From: Candidatus Aerophobota bacterium
GTDB lineage: Bacteria; Aerophobota; Aerophobia; Aerophobales; Aerophobaceae
Assembly: GCA_030672545.1 (NCBI GenBank)
Contig: DAOVGF010000087.1
Span: forward strand, 1-20,965
Direction: 5' to 3'
Length of the DNA: 20,965 bases
Made by a program: the position numbers and the translations under genes
Notes under the pieces: model-generated
The model's input: the letters and a program-made list of their open reading frames with translations, nothing else
What the model was told of the DNA's origin: nothing
Database searches by the model: none
In this document: positions 7,050-14,516 of the stretch, one piece after another
Layout: every line of letters begins with the position of its first letter
Position numbering within the stretch: position 1 is the first letter of the stretch

Positions 7050-8030
7050 ATGTATCATTTAAGATGCTACAGATTGGTAGTGATTGGTCCACCTCAGTCA
7101 GGTAAGGGAACCTGGAGCCGAATTATCAAAGCAGTTATGGAAAAAAAGTTACTACTCGATTACCTTTCTCAAAATTTTGTCATAGATTTAATAGAAAATT
7201 TTGATTTTGAGGAAAAAGAAAATCTCGGGAAGTCTTTGTTTTCGTCTCTTGAAGCTACTGGGAAGACTAAACTTTTAAGTGGTTCAAATAATCTTGATTT
7301 GAGGATATTTTCTACCGGTGACTTATTGAGGGAACAGATAGGACGAAAAACCAAATTAGGAAAAGAAGCGGCCGCCTATGTTCAAAAAGGTGGACTGGTT
7401 CCGGATGATCTGGTAAATAAAGTGATTATTAGCAAATTAGGCCAGATGGGATACGAAAGATTTTTAATGGATGGTTATCCCCGGACGGTGGATCAGGCCA
7501 GGATGCTTTTTGATCATGCCCATAACTATGATACCCGGGCTCATTTGGGAGAGAGGGGAGCTAAGAGTCCTTTAATAAAGTACCATGAAATAGATCTGGT
7601 AATATCCATAGATTGCCCGGATGTAACTATATTTAAGAGAATTATGGGAAGGAGAACCTGTTCTCAGTGTGGAAGAGTCTACAATGTGAATATTCCTCAA
7701 TCCAGGCCAAAAAGAGATGAGATCTGTGATGATGACGGGACCAAGTTAATTACCAGAGAGGACGATCGGGAAGAGACAGTGGAGAAGAGACTGAAAATCT
7801 ACAAAGATAACTTTAGGGATATAGATAACTTGGTGCAAAGAAGGGGAATTCCAAAACTGTCTCTTCCGGGTGAGGAGGTAGCCAGGGAGTTACCAGAAAA
7901 ACATTCTCAGATGCCGGTGAATCAAATGATGGTTTATTATTTGTGCCGGATGCTTGATTTCCCAGAACCCTTAGCTGTCAAATTATCAAAACAGATTTAT
8001 TTATCTCTTTATTCGGGGCAAGAATCTTGA
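7050..8030 (+). CDS. Adenylate kinase-like nucleoside monophosphate kinase with insertions
   Basis: A 326-residue P-loop kinase clearly related to adenylate kinase, which interconverts ATP + AMP and 2 ADP. Visible motifs are the P-loop GPPQSGKGT (13-21), the NMP-binding STGDLLR (88-94), DGYPRT (141-146), GRR (200-202) and a zinc-type LID with Cys204, Cys207, Cys226 and Asp229, then DDREETVEKRL. Normal adenylate kinases have about 215 residues. Here about 55-60 extra residues lie between the P-loop helix and STGD, about 20 more lie after DGYPRT, and the C-terminal 50 residues do not resemble the usual family end. It therefore may be a second, specialised kinase rather than the housekeeping Adk. 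The ATG is preceded by AAGGGGGAA. It stands alone behind a consensus promoter, just upstream of prs. Confidence 0.82.
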   Translation: MYHLRCYRLVVIGPPQSGKGTWSRIIKAVMEKKLLLDYLSQNFVIDLIENFDFEEKENLGKSLFSSLEATGKTKLLSGSNNLDLRIFSTGDLLREQIGRKTKLGKEAAAYVQKGGLVPDDLVNKVIISKLGQMGYERFLMDGYPRTVDQARMLFDHAHNYDTRAHLGERGAKSPLIKYHEIDLVISIDCPDVTIFKRIMGRRTCSQCGRVYNVNIPQSRPKRDEICDDDGTKLITREDDREETVEKRLKIYKDNFRDIDNLVQRRGIPKLSLPGEEVARELPEKHSQMPVNQMMVYYLCRMLDFPEPLAVKLSKQIYLSLYSGQES

Positions 8031-8161
8031 AAATACCCCAAAGACCTACCTTGGGAGATTCAAGTGATTATCTAAATTAGTTTTTTCTCTAATCCAATGA
8101 AGACGGTTTACTGGGGGGTGGAAAGAAGATAGGAAATCTTTCCAGAGTGCTGAACTAATCA

Positions 8162-8189
8162 TTGACATTTCTTTCTTCACTTTTATAAT
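8162..8189 (+). promoter_or_regulatory. Strong promoter of the prs-bL25-pth-hppA-MEMO operon
   Basis: TTGACA (8162-8167), 16 bases, TATAAT (8184-8189): both hexamers are perfect. Transcription would start near 8196, leaving a leader of about 93 bases before the prs ATG. The 130 bases between the kinase stop (8030) and this promoter show no strong terminator, only short weak inverted repeats, so some read-through from the kinase gene is possible. Confidence 0.85.
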
Positions 8190-8288
8190 ACAGAGCCAAT
8201 GTTAGGGCTTAAGGTTAAAGGTAGCGGAGGTATTTCTGAAGGACCGTCCGCAGGGGGATTGGTGACTGGATGATAAGGAGATAAGAAA

Positions 8289-9233
8289 ATGGTACTCGAG
8301 GGTGAACTGGGAATTTTCAGTGGAACGGCTAATCCTGAATTGGCTAAAAAAATAGTTGAGTATCTGGGAATTTCTTTGGGTGAAATGGAGATAAGTTCTT
8401 TCAGTGACGGCGAGACCTATGTTAAGATAAAGGAAAACGTGAGAGGGGAAGATATATTTATTGTCCAACCCACCTGCCCTCCGGTTAATGAAAGTCTAAT
8501 GGAACTTCTTATTATGCTTGATGCTTTCCGGAGAGCTTCAGCCCGTAGGATTACGGTGGTTGTTCCTTATTACGGTTATGCCAGACAGGACAGAAAAGAT
8601 GAACCCCGCGTCCCCATTACGGCTAAATTAGTAGCAAATTTAATTAGTTCTGCCGGAGCTGATCGGGTGTTACTTCTTGATCTGCATGTAGACCAGATTC
8701 AGGGATTTTTCGACATCAAAGTAGACCATCTTTTTAGTGCCCCGATTATTATTGACTACCTCAGAAGTAAATTGCTGGAAAATCTGGTGATTTTGGCTCC
8801 CGACGTTGGTGGAGTAAGAAGGGCCAGGGCCTATGCCAGAAGGCTCAAAGTTCCTCTGGCCATTATAGATAAAAGAAGGCCGGCAGCGGATAAGGCTGAG
8901 GTACTCAGTATAATTGGAGAGGTCAAAAATAAGGATATCTTTATTGTAGATGACATAATCGATACCGGAGGAACCCTACTGGCTGCTATTGAAGAGTTGA
9001 TTAAGGGAGGTGTCAGGAGAGTATACGCCGGTTGTGCCCATGCTGTTCTGTCGGCCGGGGTCTATGAGAAAATTGAGAAGTCTTCTCTTACTCAACTGAT
9101 TGTCACGGACTCTATTCCATTAAAAAAAGGAGAGCCGAGCAGTAAAATTGAAGTTCTCACCGTGGCACCCCTATTGGGCGAAGCCATCAAACGGATTCAT
9201 GAGAACCGCTCTGTAAGTTCTTTATTCTTCTAA
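8289..9233 (+). CDS. prs: Ribose-phosphate pyrophosphokinase (PRPP synthase)
   Basis: A 314-residue class I PRPP synthase. It transfers pyrophosphate from ATP to ribose 5-phosphate, giving PRPP and AMP for purine, pyrimidine, histidine, tryptophan and NAD synthesis. The N-terminal FSGTANPELA and SFSDGETYVKIKENVRG segments, VPYYGYARQDRK (92-103, catalytic loop and ATP contact), DLHVDQIQGFF (131-141, His133) and the PRPP-binding loop VDDIIDTGGT (220-229) are all intact. Length matches the bacterial family. The Shine-Dalgarno site AAGGAG lies about 8 bases before ATG. It is followed by the bL25 and pth genes, the prs-ctc-pth order known from many Firmicutes and other bacteria. Confidence 0.97.
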   Translation: MVLEGELGIFSGTANPELAKKIVEYLGISLGEMEISSFSDGETYVKIKENVRGEDIFIVQPTCPPVNESLMELLIMLDAFRRASARRITVVVPYYGYARQDRKDEPRVPITAKLVANLISSAGADRVLLLDLHVDQIQGFFDIKVDHLFSAPIIIDYLRSKLLENLVILAPDVGGVRRARAYARRLKVPLAIIDKRRPAADKAEVLSIIGEVKNKDIFIVDDIIDTGGTLLAAIEELIKGGVRRVYAGCAHAVLSAGVYEKIEKSSLTQLIVTDSIPLKKGEPSSKIEVLTVAPLLGEAIKRIHENRSVSSLFF

Positions 9234-9295
9234 CGGGGAGTGCAGGGGTGGGGAAAAAAAGAGGTAACTTAGTTATTTAAGGAGGAAGAAACTAA

Positions 9296-9991
9296 ATGCA
9301 GGGATCAACATTAAAGGTGGAAGTAAGAGAAAAAAAAGGCAAGAGTTATGCTCGTAAATTGAGAAACCAGGGGAAATTACCGGCGATTCTCTATGGAGCC
9401 CATTTGAAGGAGAATATTCTTTTGGAATTAGACCTGGTTCAGGTCCGCCGATTTTTCTCGGGTTCTGCTCGGGGAGACACGGGGATAATAAGACTTGAGT
9501 TAGTAGGGCAAAAAGAGAATCGAGAAAGAGAGGTAATTATTAGAGATATCCAGTATAATTGGTTGAAAGAAGGGATTGAACACATCGATTTCTACGAAGT
9601 TACTCGGGGAGAGAAAGTGAGTACTACCGTTCCACTTCATCTGGTGGGGAAAGCTGCCGGAGCTAAAGAGGGCGGAGTCGTAGAACAATGGGTGAGAGAA
9701 GTAGAGATTGAGTGTTTACCCAGGAGTATTCCTTCCCACCTTGAACTAAAAATAGATTCTTTGGGAATAGGTGACTCACTTTTGGTTAAAGATATAGAAA
9801 TTTCTCCCGAGGTAAAAGTAATTACCAATTCTCAAGAGAGAGTTGTTTCAATCATCGCTCCTGTTAGCGAGGAAGAATTGGAAAAAGCAGAAGTAGCGGT
9901 GACACCTGAAGAAGTGGAGGTAGTGGGAAAGGAGGAGAAAATAGAAGAGGAGGAGAGTCCAGAGGGTAAGAAAGGAGGGCAGAAAAAGTGA
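9296..9991 (+). CDS. rplY: Large-subunit ribosomal protein bL25 (Ctc/TL5 type)
   Basis: A 231-residue two-domain bL25 of the general-stress Ctc/TL5 kind, which binds 5S rRNA. The N-terminal domain (about 1-95) carries RKLRNQGKLPAILYG and the IRDIQYNWLKEGIEHIDFYE segment. The second domain (about 96-185) has VPLHLVGKAAGAKEGGVVEQ and EIECLPRSIPSHLE, both diagnostic. The last 40 or so residues are a Glu/Lys-rich, probably disordered tail, common in this family. AAGGAGG precedes the ATG by 10 bases. The stop lies three bases before the pth start, which suggests translational coupling, with the pth ribosome-binding region inside the end of this gene. Confidence 0.96.
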   Translation: MQGSTLKVEVREKKGKSYARKLRNQGKLPAILYGAHLKENILLELDLVQVRRFFSGSARGDTGIIRLELVGQKENREREVIIRDIQYNWLKEGIEHIDFYEVTRGEKVSTTVPLHLVGKAAGAKEGGVVEQWVREVEIECLPRSIPSHLELKIDSLGIGDSLLVKDIEISPEVKVITNSQERVVSIIAPVSEEELEKAEVAVTPEEVEVVGKEEKIEEEESPEGKKGGQKK

Positions 9992-9994
9992 GAA

Positions 9995-10561
9995 ATGAGG
10001 TTACTCTTTGGATTAGGGAATCCGGGAAGAGAATATGGGCGAACCCGACATAATTTGGGTTTTTTAGTTATTGACAATTTAGCTTCTCAACATAAGATTG
10101 AGTTGAGTAAACTTTGCTTCCAGGCAGTTATAGGGGAAGGGATGATTGATCAGGAAAAAATTGTCCTGGTTAAGCCCCTTACTTTTGTTAATCGTTCGGG
10201 TATCTCGCTGGTTCAAATTCTCAATAGTTATGGGTTGGATCCGGTGGATATTATAGTGATAAGTGACGACATAAATCTTCAGCCGGGGCAACTGAGGATT
10301 TCCCGAAGGGGTAGTGATGGAGGTCATAGAGGACTTAAGTCCATTATTGAATCCTTGGGAACAGAGGAATTTCCTCGTTTGAGAATTGGTGTGGGAATGC
10401 CCGGAGGAGAAAAGAGGGTGGTTGATTATGTACTGAGTGAGTTTAGAGAAAAGGAGTGGAAAATAATAGAGCAAGCCATAGAAAGAGCTACTCAGGCTTT
10501 AGGAGTTATTATCGGGGGGGGAATAGACAAGGCGATGAGGGAATACAACCGAGTTTGTTAA
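9995..10561 (+). CDS. pth: Peptidyl-tRNA hydrolase
   Basis: A 188-residue bacterial Pth, which releases tRNA from peptidyl-tRNAs that drop off ribosomes. The N-terminal GLGNPGREYGRTRHNLGF contains the catalytic His19. TFVNRSG (63-69, Asn66), the SDD pair at 90-92 and RISRRGSDGGHRGLKSIIES (101-120) complete the active-site set, and the length is standard. It begins three bases after the bL25 stop. It is part of the prs operon, with hppA following after 40 bases. Confidence 0.97.
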   Translation: MRLLFGLGNPGREYGRTRHNLGFLVIDNLASQHKIELSKLCFQAVIGEGMIDQEKIVLVKPLTFVNRSGISLVQILNSYGLDPVDIIVISDDINLQPGQLRISRRGSDGGHRGLKSIIESLGTEEFPRLRIGVGMPGGEKRVVDYVLSEFREKEWKIIEQAIERATQALGVIIGGGIDKAMREYNRVC

Positions 10562-10601
10562 AGGGGAAGAAGGGACTAAAAAGAAGGAGGAAAATAGAGC
10601 A

Positions 10602-12644
10602 ATGTTTCAGGTATTGATTTCGGCCGGGGCTGGTGTGGTGGGATTGATTTGCGTGGGTTTTTTGATCCGAGGAGTTCTTAAAGCTTCTCCAGGTAATGAA
10701 GTAATGAGGAATATCTCTCGGACTATTCAACAGGGAGCCCGAACTTTTCTTTATCGGGAATACAAGACGGTAGCAGTGGTAGTAGTCATCGTGGTTGCTT
10801 TTTTGTCTTTAGCTCCTTTTTTTGGAAAGAATGTGGGAGTTAATTGGGCCACTGCCTTAGCTTTTGTGACCGGAGTGGTTTGCTCCGCCTTAGCGGGATG
10901 GATAGGAATGAGCATAGCTACCAGAGCTAATAGTCGCACGACCGAGGCCTGTCGAGCCGGTCTTAAACCAGCTTTAAAGATATCTTTTTCGGCCGGTGGT
11001 GTCACTGGATTGTGTATTGTTAGTGTAGCTTTTCTTGGATTGGTGGCCGTTTATTTCTTTTCTCGCTGGCTCTCGCCCCTCATAATTAACGGACAGGCCG
11101 TGGGAAATCCCCTAATTGTTAATGGGTATGCCATGGGAGCTTCACTTATGGCCCTTTTTGCTCGAGCCGGAGGAGGCATTTACACCAAGGGAGCGGATAT
11201 GGGAGCTGATCTGGTGGGCAAGGTAGAAATTGGGATTCCCGAAGATGACCCTCGAAACGCTGCCGTTATCGCTGACAATGTAGGAGACAATGTGGGTGAT
11301 GTTGCCGGTTTGGGTGCCGATCTCCTGGAGTCTTATGTGGAATCGATAATTGCCACTTTAGCTATTGCTTCAGGATTAGCCTTTATTTCTCTTACCTATT
11401 TACCCTTCTTTTTGGCTGGTTGGGGAATTCTCTCCTCTGTAATCGGAGTACTATGGGTTAGGTTAGCCAAAGTCAAAGATCCTCAGAAGGCTCTTAATGG
11501 AGGAACTTATCTGGCCGCTATTTTGATGATTATCGGCTCTTTTTTTATTATTACCTATTGGGGATCCGCTTACGGAAATTACCTGCGTTTGGGTCCATTC
11601 TGGGCTATCGTGGCCGGCGTTCTTGCCGGACTGATAATCGGCAAGGTCAGCGAATACTATACTTCTGGTAAGTATAATCCGGTGAAAGAGTTAGCCCGGT
11701 CCTGTCAAAGCGGACCAGCCGTTGCCGTAGTCAATGGATTATCTCTGGGGATGCTTTCTACGGTGGTTCCGGTGGTGATAATTGCGGTAGCTACTTTGGT
11801 CAGCTTTATGGTAGCTGGTATGTACGGAGTGGCGGTAGCGGCTCTGGGGATGCTTTCTATTCTCGGAATTACCCTGGCGGTGGACTCTTACGGCCCGGTG
11901 GCTGATAACGCTGGTGGGATTGCCGAGATGGCCAAACTTCCCTCCAAAGTTCGCCAGATTACGGATAAACTTGATGCCGTGGGCAATACTACTGCTGCTA
12001 TCGGAAAAGGATTTGCTATTGGATCAGCCGCCTTTGCTTCTCTGGGCTTGATTACTGCCTATATGGCTGTTACGGGAATTTCTCTTTCTCTTACTGATCC
12101 AAAGTTAATCGCCGGCCTCCTTATTGGTGGGATGGTACCTTATTTGTATGGCTCACTGTTGGCTCGAGGGGTGGGGCGATTGGCCTTTCAGATTGTAACG
12201 GAGGTCAGACGGCAATTCAAGGAAATCCCGGGATTAATGAAGGGGAAGGGAAAAGCTGATTCGGCGCGTTGTGTGGATATTGCTACCAGAGGAGCTCTTC
12301 ATAGTATGATGCTTCCGGGGGTTTTAGCCATAGCTATTCCTGTAGCAATGGGAGTTTTCCTGGGTCCGGTAGCCCTGGGAGGTTTTCTCATGGGGGCTTT
12401 GGTGGTAGGTCTCCAACTGGGTATCCAGACAGCCAATACTGGAGCTGCTCTTGATAATGCCAAGAAATATATCGAAGAAGGATATTTTGGAGGTAAGGGC
12501 TCTGAGGCCCATAAGGCCAGCGTAATAGGGGATACAGTTGGTGACCCTCTCAAGGATACCGTAGGTCCCTCTATTAATATATTGATTAAACTGATGTCAG
12601 TAATTGCTTTAGTTTTGGCTCCTTTGTTTATGGTTTGGCATTAG
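10602..12644 (+). CDS. hppA: Membrane-bound ion-translocating pyrophosphatase, K+-dependent type
   Basis: A 680-residue integral membrane pyrophosphatase, with about 16 helices expected, that couples PPi hydrolysis to H+ and/or Na+ export. The substrate site is visible in GGGIYTKGADMGADLVGKVE (190-209), DDPRNAAVIADNVGDNVGD (215-233) and the C-terminal IGDTVGDPLKDTVGPS. The potassium determinant reads GNTTAAIGKG (461-470): Ala465 and Gly468 mark the K+-dependent subfamily, since K+-independent enzymes have Lys and Thr there. In helix 6 the sequence DLLESYVES (240-248) has glutamates at both 243 and 247, the two alternative positions associated with Na+ and H+ pumps, so the ion is not settled. 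AAGGAGG lies 11 bases before ATG. It shares an operon with prs. Confidence 0.96.
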   Translation: MFQVLISAGAGVVGLICVGFLIRGVLKASPGNEVMRNISRTIQQGARTFLYREYKTVAVVVVIVVAFLSLAPFFGKNVGVNWATALAFVTGVVCSALAGWIGMSIATRANSRTTEACRAGLKPALKISFSAGGVTGLCIVSVAFLGLVAVYFFSRWLSPLIINGQAVGNPLIVNGYAMGASLMALFARAGGGIYTKGADMGADLVGKVEIGIPEDDPRNAAVIADNVGDNVGDVAGLGADLLESYVESIIATLAIASGLAFISLTYLPFFLAGWGILSSVIGVLWVRLAKVKDPQKALNGGTYLAAILMIIGSFFIITYWGSAYGNYLRLGPFWAIVAGVLAGLIIGKVSEYYTSGKYNPVKELARSCQSGPAVAVVNGLSLGMLSTVVPVVIIAVATLVSFMVAGMYGVAVAALGMLSILGITLAVDSYGPVADNAGGIAEMAKLPSKVRQITDKLDAVGNTTAAIGKGFAIGSAAFASLGLITAYMAVTGISLSLTDPKLIAGLLIGGMVPYLYGSLLARGVGRLAFQIVTEVRRQFKEIPGLMKGKGKADSARCVDIATRGALHSMMLPGVLAIAIPVAMGVFLGPVALGGFLMGALVVGLQLGIQTANTGAALDNAKKYIEEGYFGGKGSEAHKASVIGDTVGDPLKDTVGPSINILIKLMSVIALVLAPLFMVWH

Positions 12645-12695
12645 GGAGGGTTGATTGTTGTTACGGGTGGGTCTTTAGGAGAAAGTGAAGAGATA

Positions 12696-13544
12696 ATGAT
12701 AAGAAAGGCCAGAGTGGCCGGCACTTTTTATCAAGGCGCCAGGGACAAGCTGCAGAGGCAGATTGAGGATTGTTATACTCACAGGTTAGGCCCGGGAAGT
12801 GTACCGGAACTTTCCCAAACTAGAGAAGGCAATATTCTGGGAATAATCAGTCCTCACGCAGGTTATATGTATTCGGGCCCTATAGCAGCCTGGAGTTTCC
12901 GAGAATTGGTTCAATCTCAGATTCCTGATACCGTCGTTATTCTCGGTCCCAATCATCGGGGTTTTGGTTCACCGATAGCCTTAATGGGAGAAGGAGAGTG
13001 GGAAACGCCCTTAGGGCGTATCTCCATTAACGAGGAACTATCCAGTAAGCTGGTAAGAGATTCAACCGGTCTTGTTGAACTAAATACTGAGGCTCACGAA
13101 TGGGAACATTCCCTGGAGGTTCAACTTCCCTTTCTTCAGTATAGTTATGGAAACAATTTTCGTATTGTTCCTATTTGTATGATGGACCAGTCTGAATCAG
13201 TTAGTTCGCGTCTGGGCGAAATTTTGTACTCTCTAATTGAGGGAGAAAATATAGTAGTTATAGCCAGTAGTGATCTTACCCACTATCAACCTCACCGGGT
13301 AGCTGAGAAAGAAGATAAATTAATCTTAAAAGCTATCCTTTCTCTTGATTATAGAGAATTAGGCAAAATTATTCGCCGGGGTAATTTCTCTATGTGTGGA
13401 CCTGGCCCGGTAATGACCTTAATGAGTGTGGCCACTCATCTGGGAGCAAAAAAAATTAAACTTTTCCAATATGCTACTTCCGGAGACATCACCGGGGATT
13501 ACCGGGCAGTAGTTGGTTATGCCTCTCTTTTAATTGAGAAATAA
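12696..13544 (+). CDS. MEMO1-family protein (AmmeMemoRadiSam system protein B)
   Basis: A 282-residue protein of the MEMO family, related to the class III extradiol-dioxygenase fold. Residues matching the human MEMO1 metal site are present: His54 in SPHAGYMYSGP, His87 in LGPNHRG, His196 in ASSDLTHY and Cys234 in MCGPGP. The EHSLEVQLPFLQY segment is also diagnostic. I chose the ATG at 12696, giving MIRKARVAGTFYQG, the family start, preceded by a GA-rich Shine-Dalgarno region. The frame stays open to a TTG at 12651. In many prokaryotes the gene sits beside AMMECR1 and a radical-SAM gene, but neither is adjacent here. It is the last gene of the prs operon. The biochemical role of bacterial MEMO is unsettled. 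Its stop is one base from that of the convergent SudB/NfnA gene. Confidence 0.93.
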   Translation: MIRKARVAGTFYQGARDKLQRQIEDCYTHRLGPGSVPELSQTREGNILGIISPHAGYMYSGPIAAWSFRELVQSQIPDTVVILGPNHRGFGSPIALMGEGEWETPLGRISINEELSSKLVRDSTGLVELNTEAHEWEHSLEVQLPFLQYSYGNNFRIVPICMMDQSESVSSRLGEILYSLIEGENIVVIASSDLTHYQPHRVAEKEDKLILKAILSLDYRELGKIIRRGNFSMCGPGPVMTLMSVATHLGAKKIKLFQYATSGDITGDYRAVVGYASLLIEK

Positions 13545-13545
13545 A

Positions 13546-14391
13546 TCATTTTTCTCTCGGATCTCTCCGGCAATTAAGGACAATTTTTTCCTCTTTAACG
13601 AACCTTTTCTGCCTTTGCATTAGTTCGTCAAAATCTACCAGATGGCCGTCAAAGTCAGGGCCATCCACGCAGGCAAATTTTGTTTGACCTCCAATCTTAA
13701 CCCGGCAACTGCCACACATTCCTGTAGCGTCGAGCATAATGGGATTGAGGCTTACTATAGTCTTAATTTTGTATTCTTTGGTAATGTGGCAGACTGCTTT
13801 CATCATGGGGATTGGACCAATGACTATTGCTTCATTAATGGATTTACCGGTTTCGAGGATTTTCCTTACCAGATCAGTGACGAAACCGTGATGTCCAAAA
13901 CTGCCATCGTCAGTGCTGTAATGAATTTGATTACTTATCTTCTCCATCTCTTCCTGGAAAAACATAAGTTCTTTGGTGCGAGCTCCCATTATGGAAATAA
14001 CCTCATTTCCTATTTCCATATGTTTTTTTGCTTCAGGATAAAGGAGGGCTACCCCCACTCCTCCTCCCACACATAGTACCGTCCCTACTTTCTTAATAGG
14101 AGTAGGAATACCCAGCGGTCCCAAGACATCCTCAATAAGCTGGCCTTTCTCCATCCGGCACAACTCCCCGGTACTCCGACCGGCATCCTGAACTACTATG
14201 GTGATACTACCTCTTTTAGCGTCATAGCGGGCAATGGTTAAGGGAATACGTTCCCCCTCCTCATTGATGCGGATGACCACGAATTGACCAGGTTGACACC
14301 GGGCAGCAATCAACGGAGCTTCCAAGGATAAGAGTTTAATACGGGGTGCTAGATTTCTCTTTTCTAAGATTCTGAATTTCTTGGTCTTCAT
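13546..14391 (-). CDS. SudB/NfnA-type FAD and [2Fe-2S] oxidoreductase subunit
   Basis: A 281-residue protein like the small subunit of NADH-dependent ferredoxin:NADP oxidoreductase (NfnA), also annotated as sulfide dehydrogenase subunit SudB, and related to PyrK of dihydroorotate dehydrogenase. The FAD site RIPLTIARYD (48-57), the NAD-binding CVGGGVGVALLYPEAK (107-122) and the C-terminal Fe-S motif are clear. Cys226, Cys229 and Cys241 have Asp221 in the place of PyrK's first cysteine, the Asp plus three Cys ligation known for NfnA. FACVDGPDFDGHLVDFDELM is the family signature tail. GAGGAG plus five bases precedes the ATG. The expected large partner (NfnB/GltD-like) is not adjacent, so the electron partner is unknown. 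Confidence 0.92.
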   Translation of the reverse strand: MKTKKFRILEKRNLAPRIKLLSLEAPLIAARCQPGQFVVIRINEEGERIPLTIARYDAKRGSITIVVQDAGRSTGELCRMEKGQLIEDVLGPLGIPTPIKKVGTVLCVGGGVGVALLYPEAKKHMEIGNEVISIMGARTKELMFFQEEMEKISNQIHYSTDDGSFGHHGFVTDLVRKILETGKSINEAIVIGPIPMMKAVCHITKEYKIKTIVSLNPIMLDATGMCGSCRVKIGGQTKFACVDGPDFDGHLVDFDELMQRQKRFVKEEKIVLNCRRDPREK

Positions 14392-14421
14392 TTTTTCTCC
14401 TCATACCAGCGCATTAAAAAT

Positions 14422-14449
14422 ATAATAGTAAAATCTGCTCGATGGTCAA
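14422..14449 (-). promoter_or_regulatory. Promoter of the SudB/NfnA-type gene
   Basis: On the minus strand TTGACC (14444-14449) and TATTAT (14422-14427) are separated by 16 bases, each 5/6 to consensus. Initiation near 14415 leaves a leader of about 24 bases that just includes the GAGGAG site. It is back-to-back with the uvrA promoter. Confidence 0.65.
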
Positions 14450-14469
14450 ACTGGTGCCTCGCGCTTTGT

Positions 14470-14497
14470 TTGACTTGGTCGGTAAAAAGCATAAAAT
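14470..14497 (+). promoter_or_regulatory. Promoter of uvrA
   Basis: TTGACT (14470-14475), 16 bases, TAAAAT (14492-14497), each hexamer 5/6 to consensus. Initiation near 14504 puts the start codon at 14517 only about 13 bases downstream, which rules out the longer open frame beginning at 14442. I see no LexA-type or DinR-type palindrome over it. Confidence 0.65.
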
Positions 14498-14516
14498 AGT
14501 AGTTTGGGTGACTAAG

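Noticed and set aside
8031..8110. Possible terminator after the adenylate-kinase-like gene
   Set aside because: CCCAA/TTGGG and CTAA/TTAG pairings are only 4-5 bp, and the T-run at 8081-8086 is not attached to a stable stem.
8224..8251. GCGGA...TCCGC inverted repeat in the prs leader as a riboswitch element
   Set aside because: Only five pairs around an 18-base loop, with no recognisable purine or PRPP riboswitch core such as a conserved junction. Not enough to call.
8199..8276. Short open frame (24 codons, ending TGA-TAA) in the prs leader, a possible leader peptide
   Set aside because: Its ATG lies about 3 bases after the predicted transcription start, with no Shine-Dalgarno site. The composition is Gly/Ser-rich without regulatory codons or a following attenuator hairpin. 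Probably chance.
9269..9295. TTAGTT/AACTAA pairing around the bL25 Shine-Dalgarno site
   Set aside because: A six-pair AT-rich stem with a 15-base loop that leaves the AAGGAGG exposed. It would be too weak to regulate.
13642..14076. 144-codon plus-strand frame inside the SudB/NfnA-type gene
   Set aside because: The opposite strand carries clear FAD, NAD and Fe-S motifs, and this frame has no conserved feature.
14442..14516. N-terminal extension of UvrA in the open frame
   Set aside because: It overlaps the predicted uvrA promoter, so it would not be transcribed. The family N-terminus begins at the ATG at 14517.
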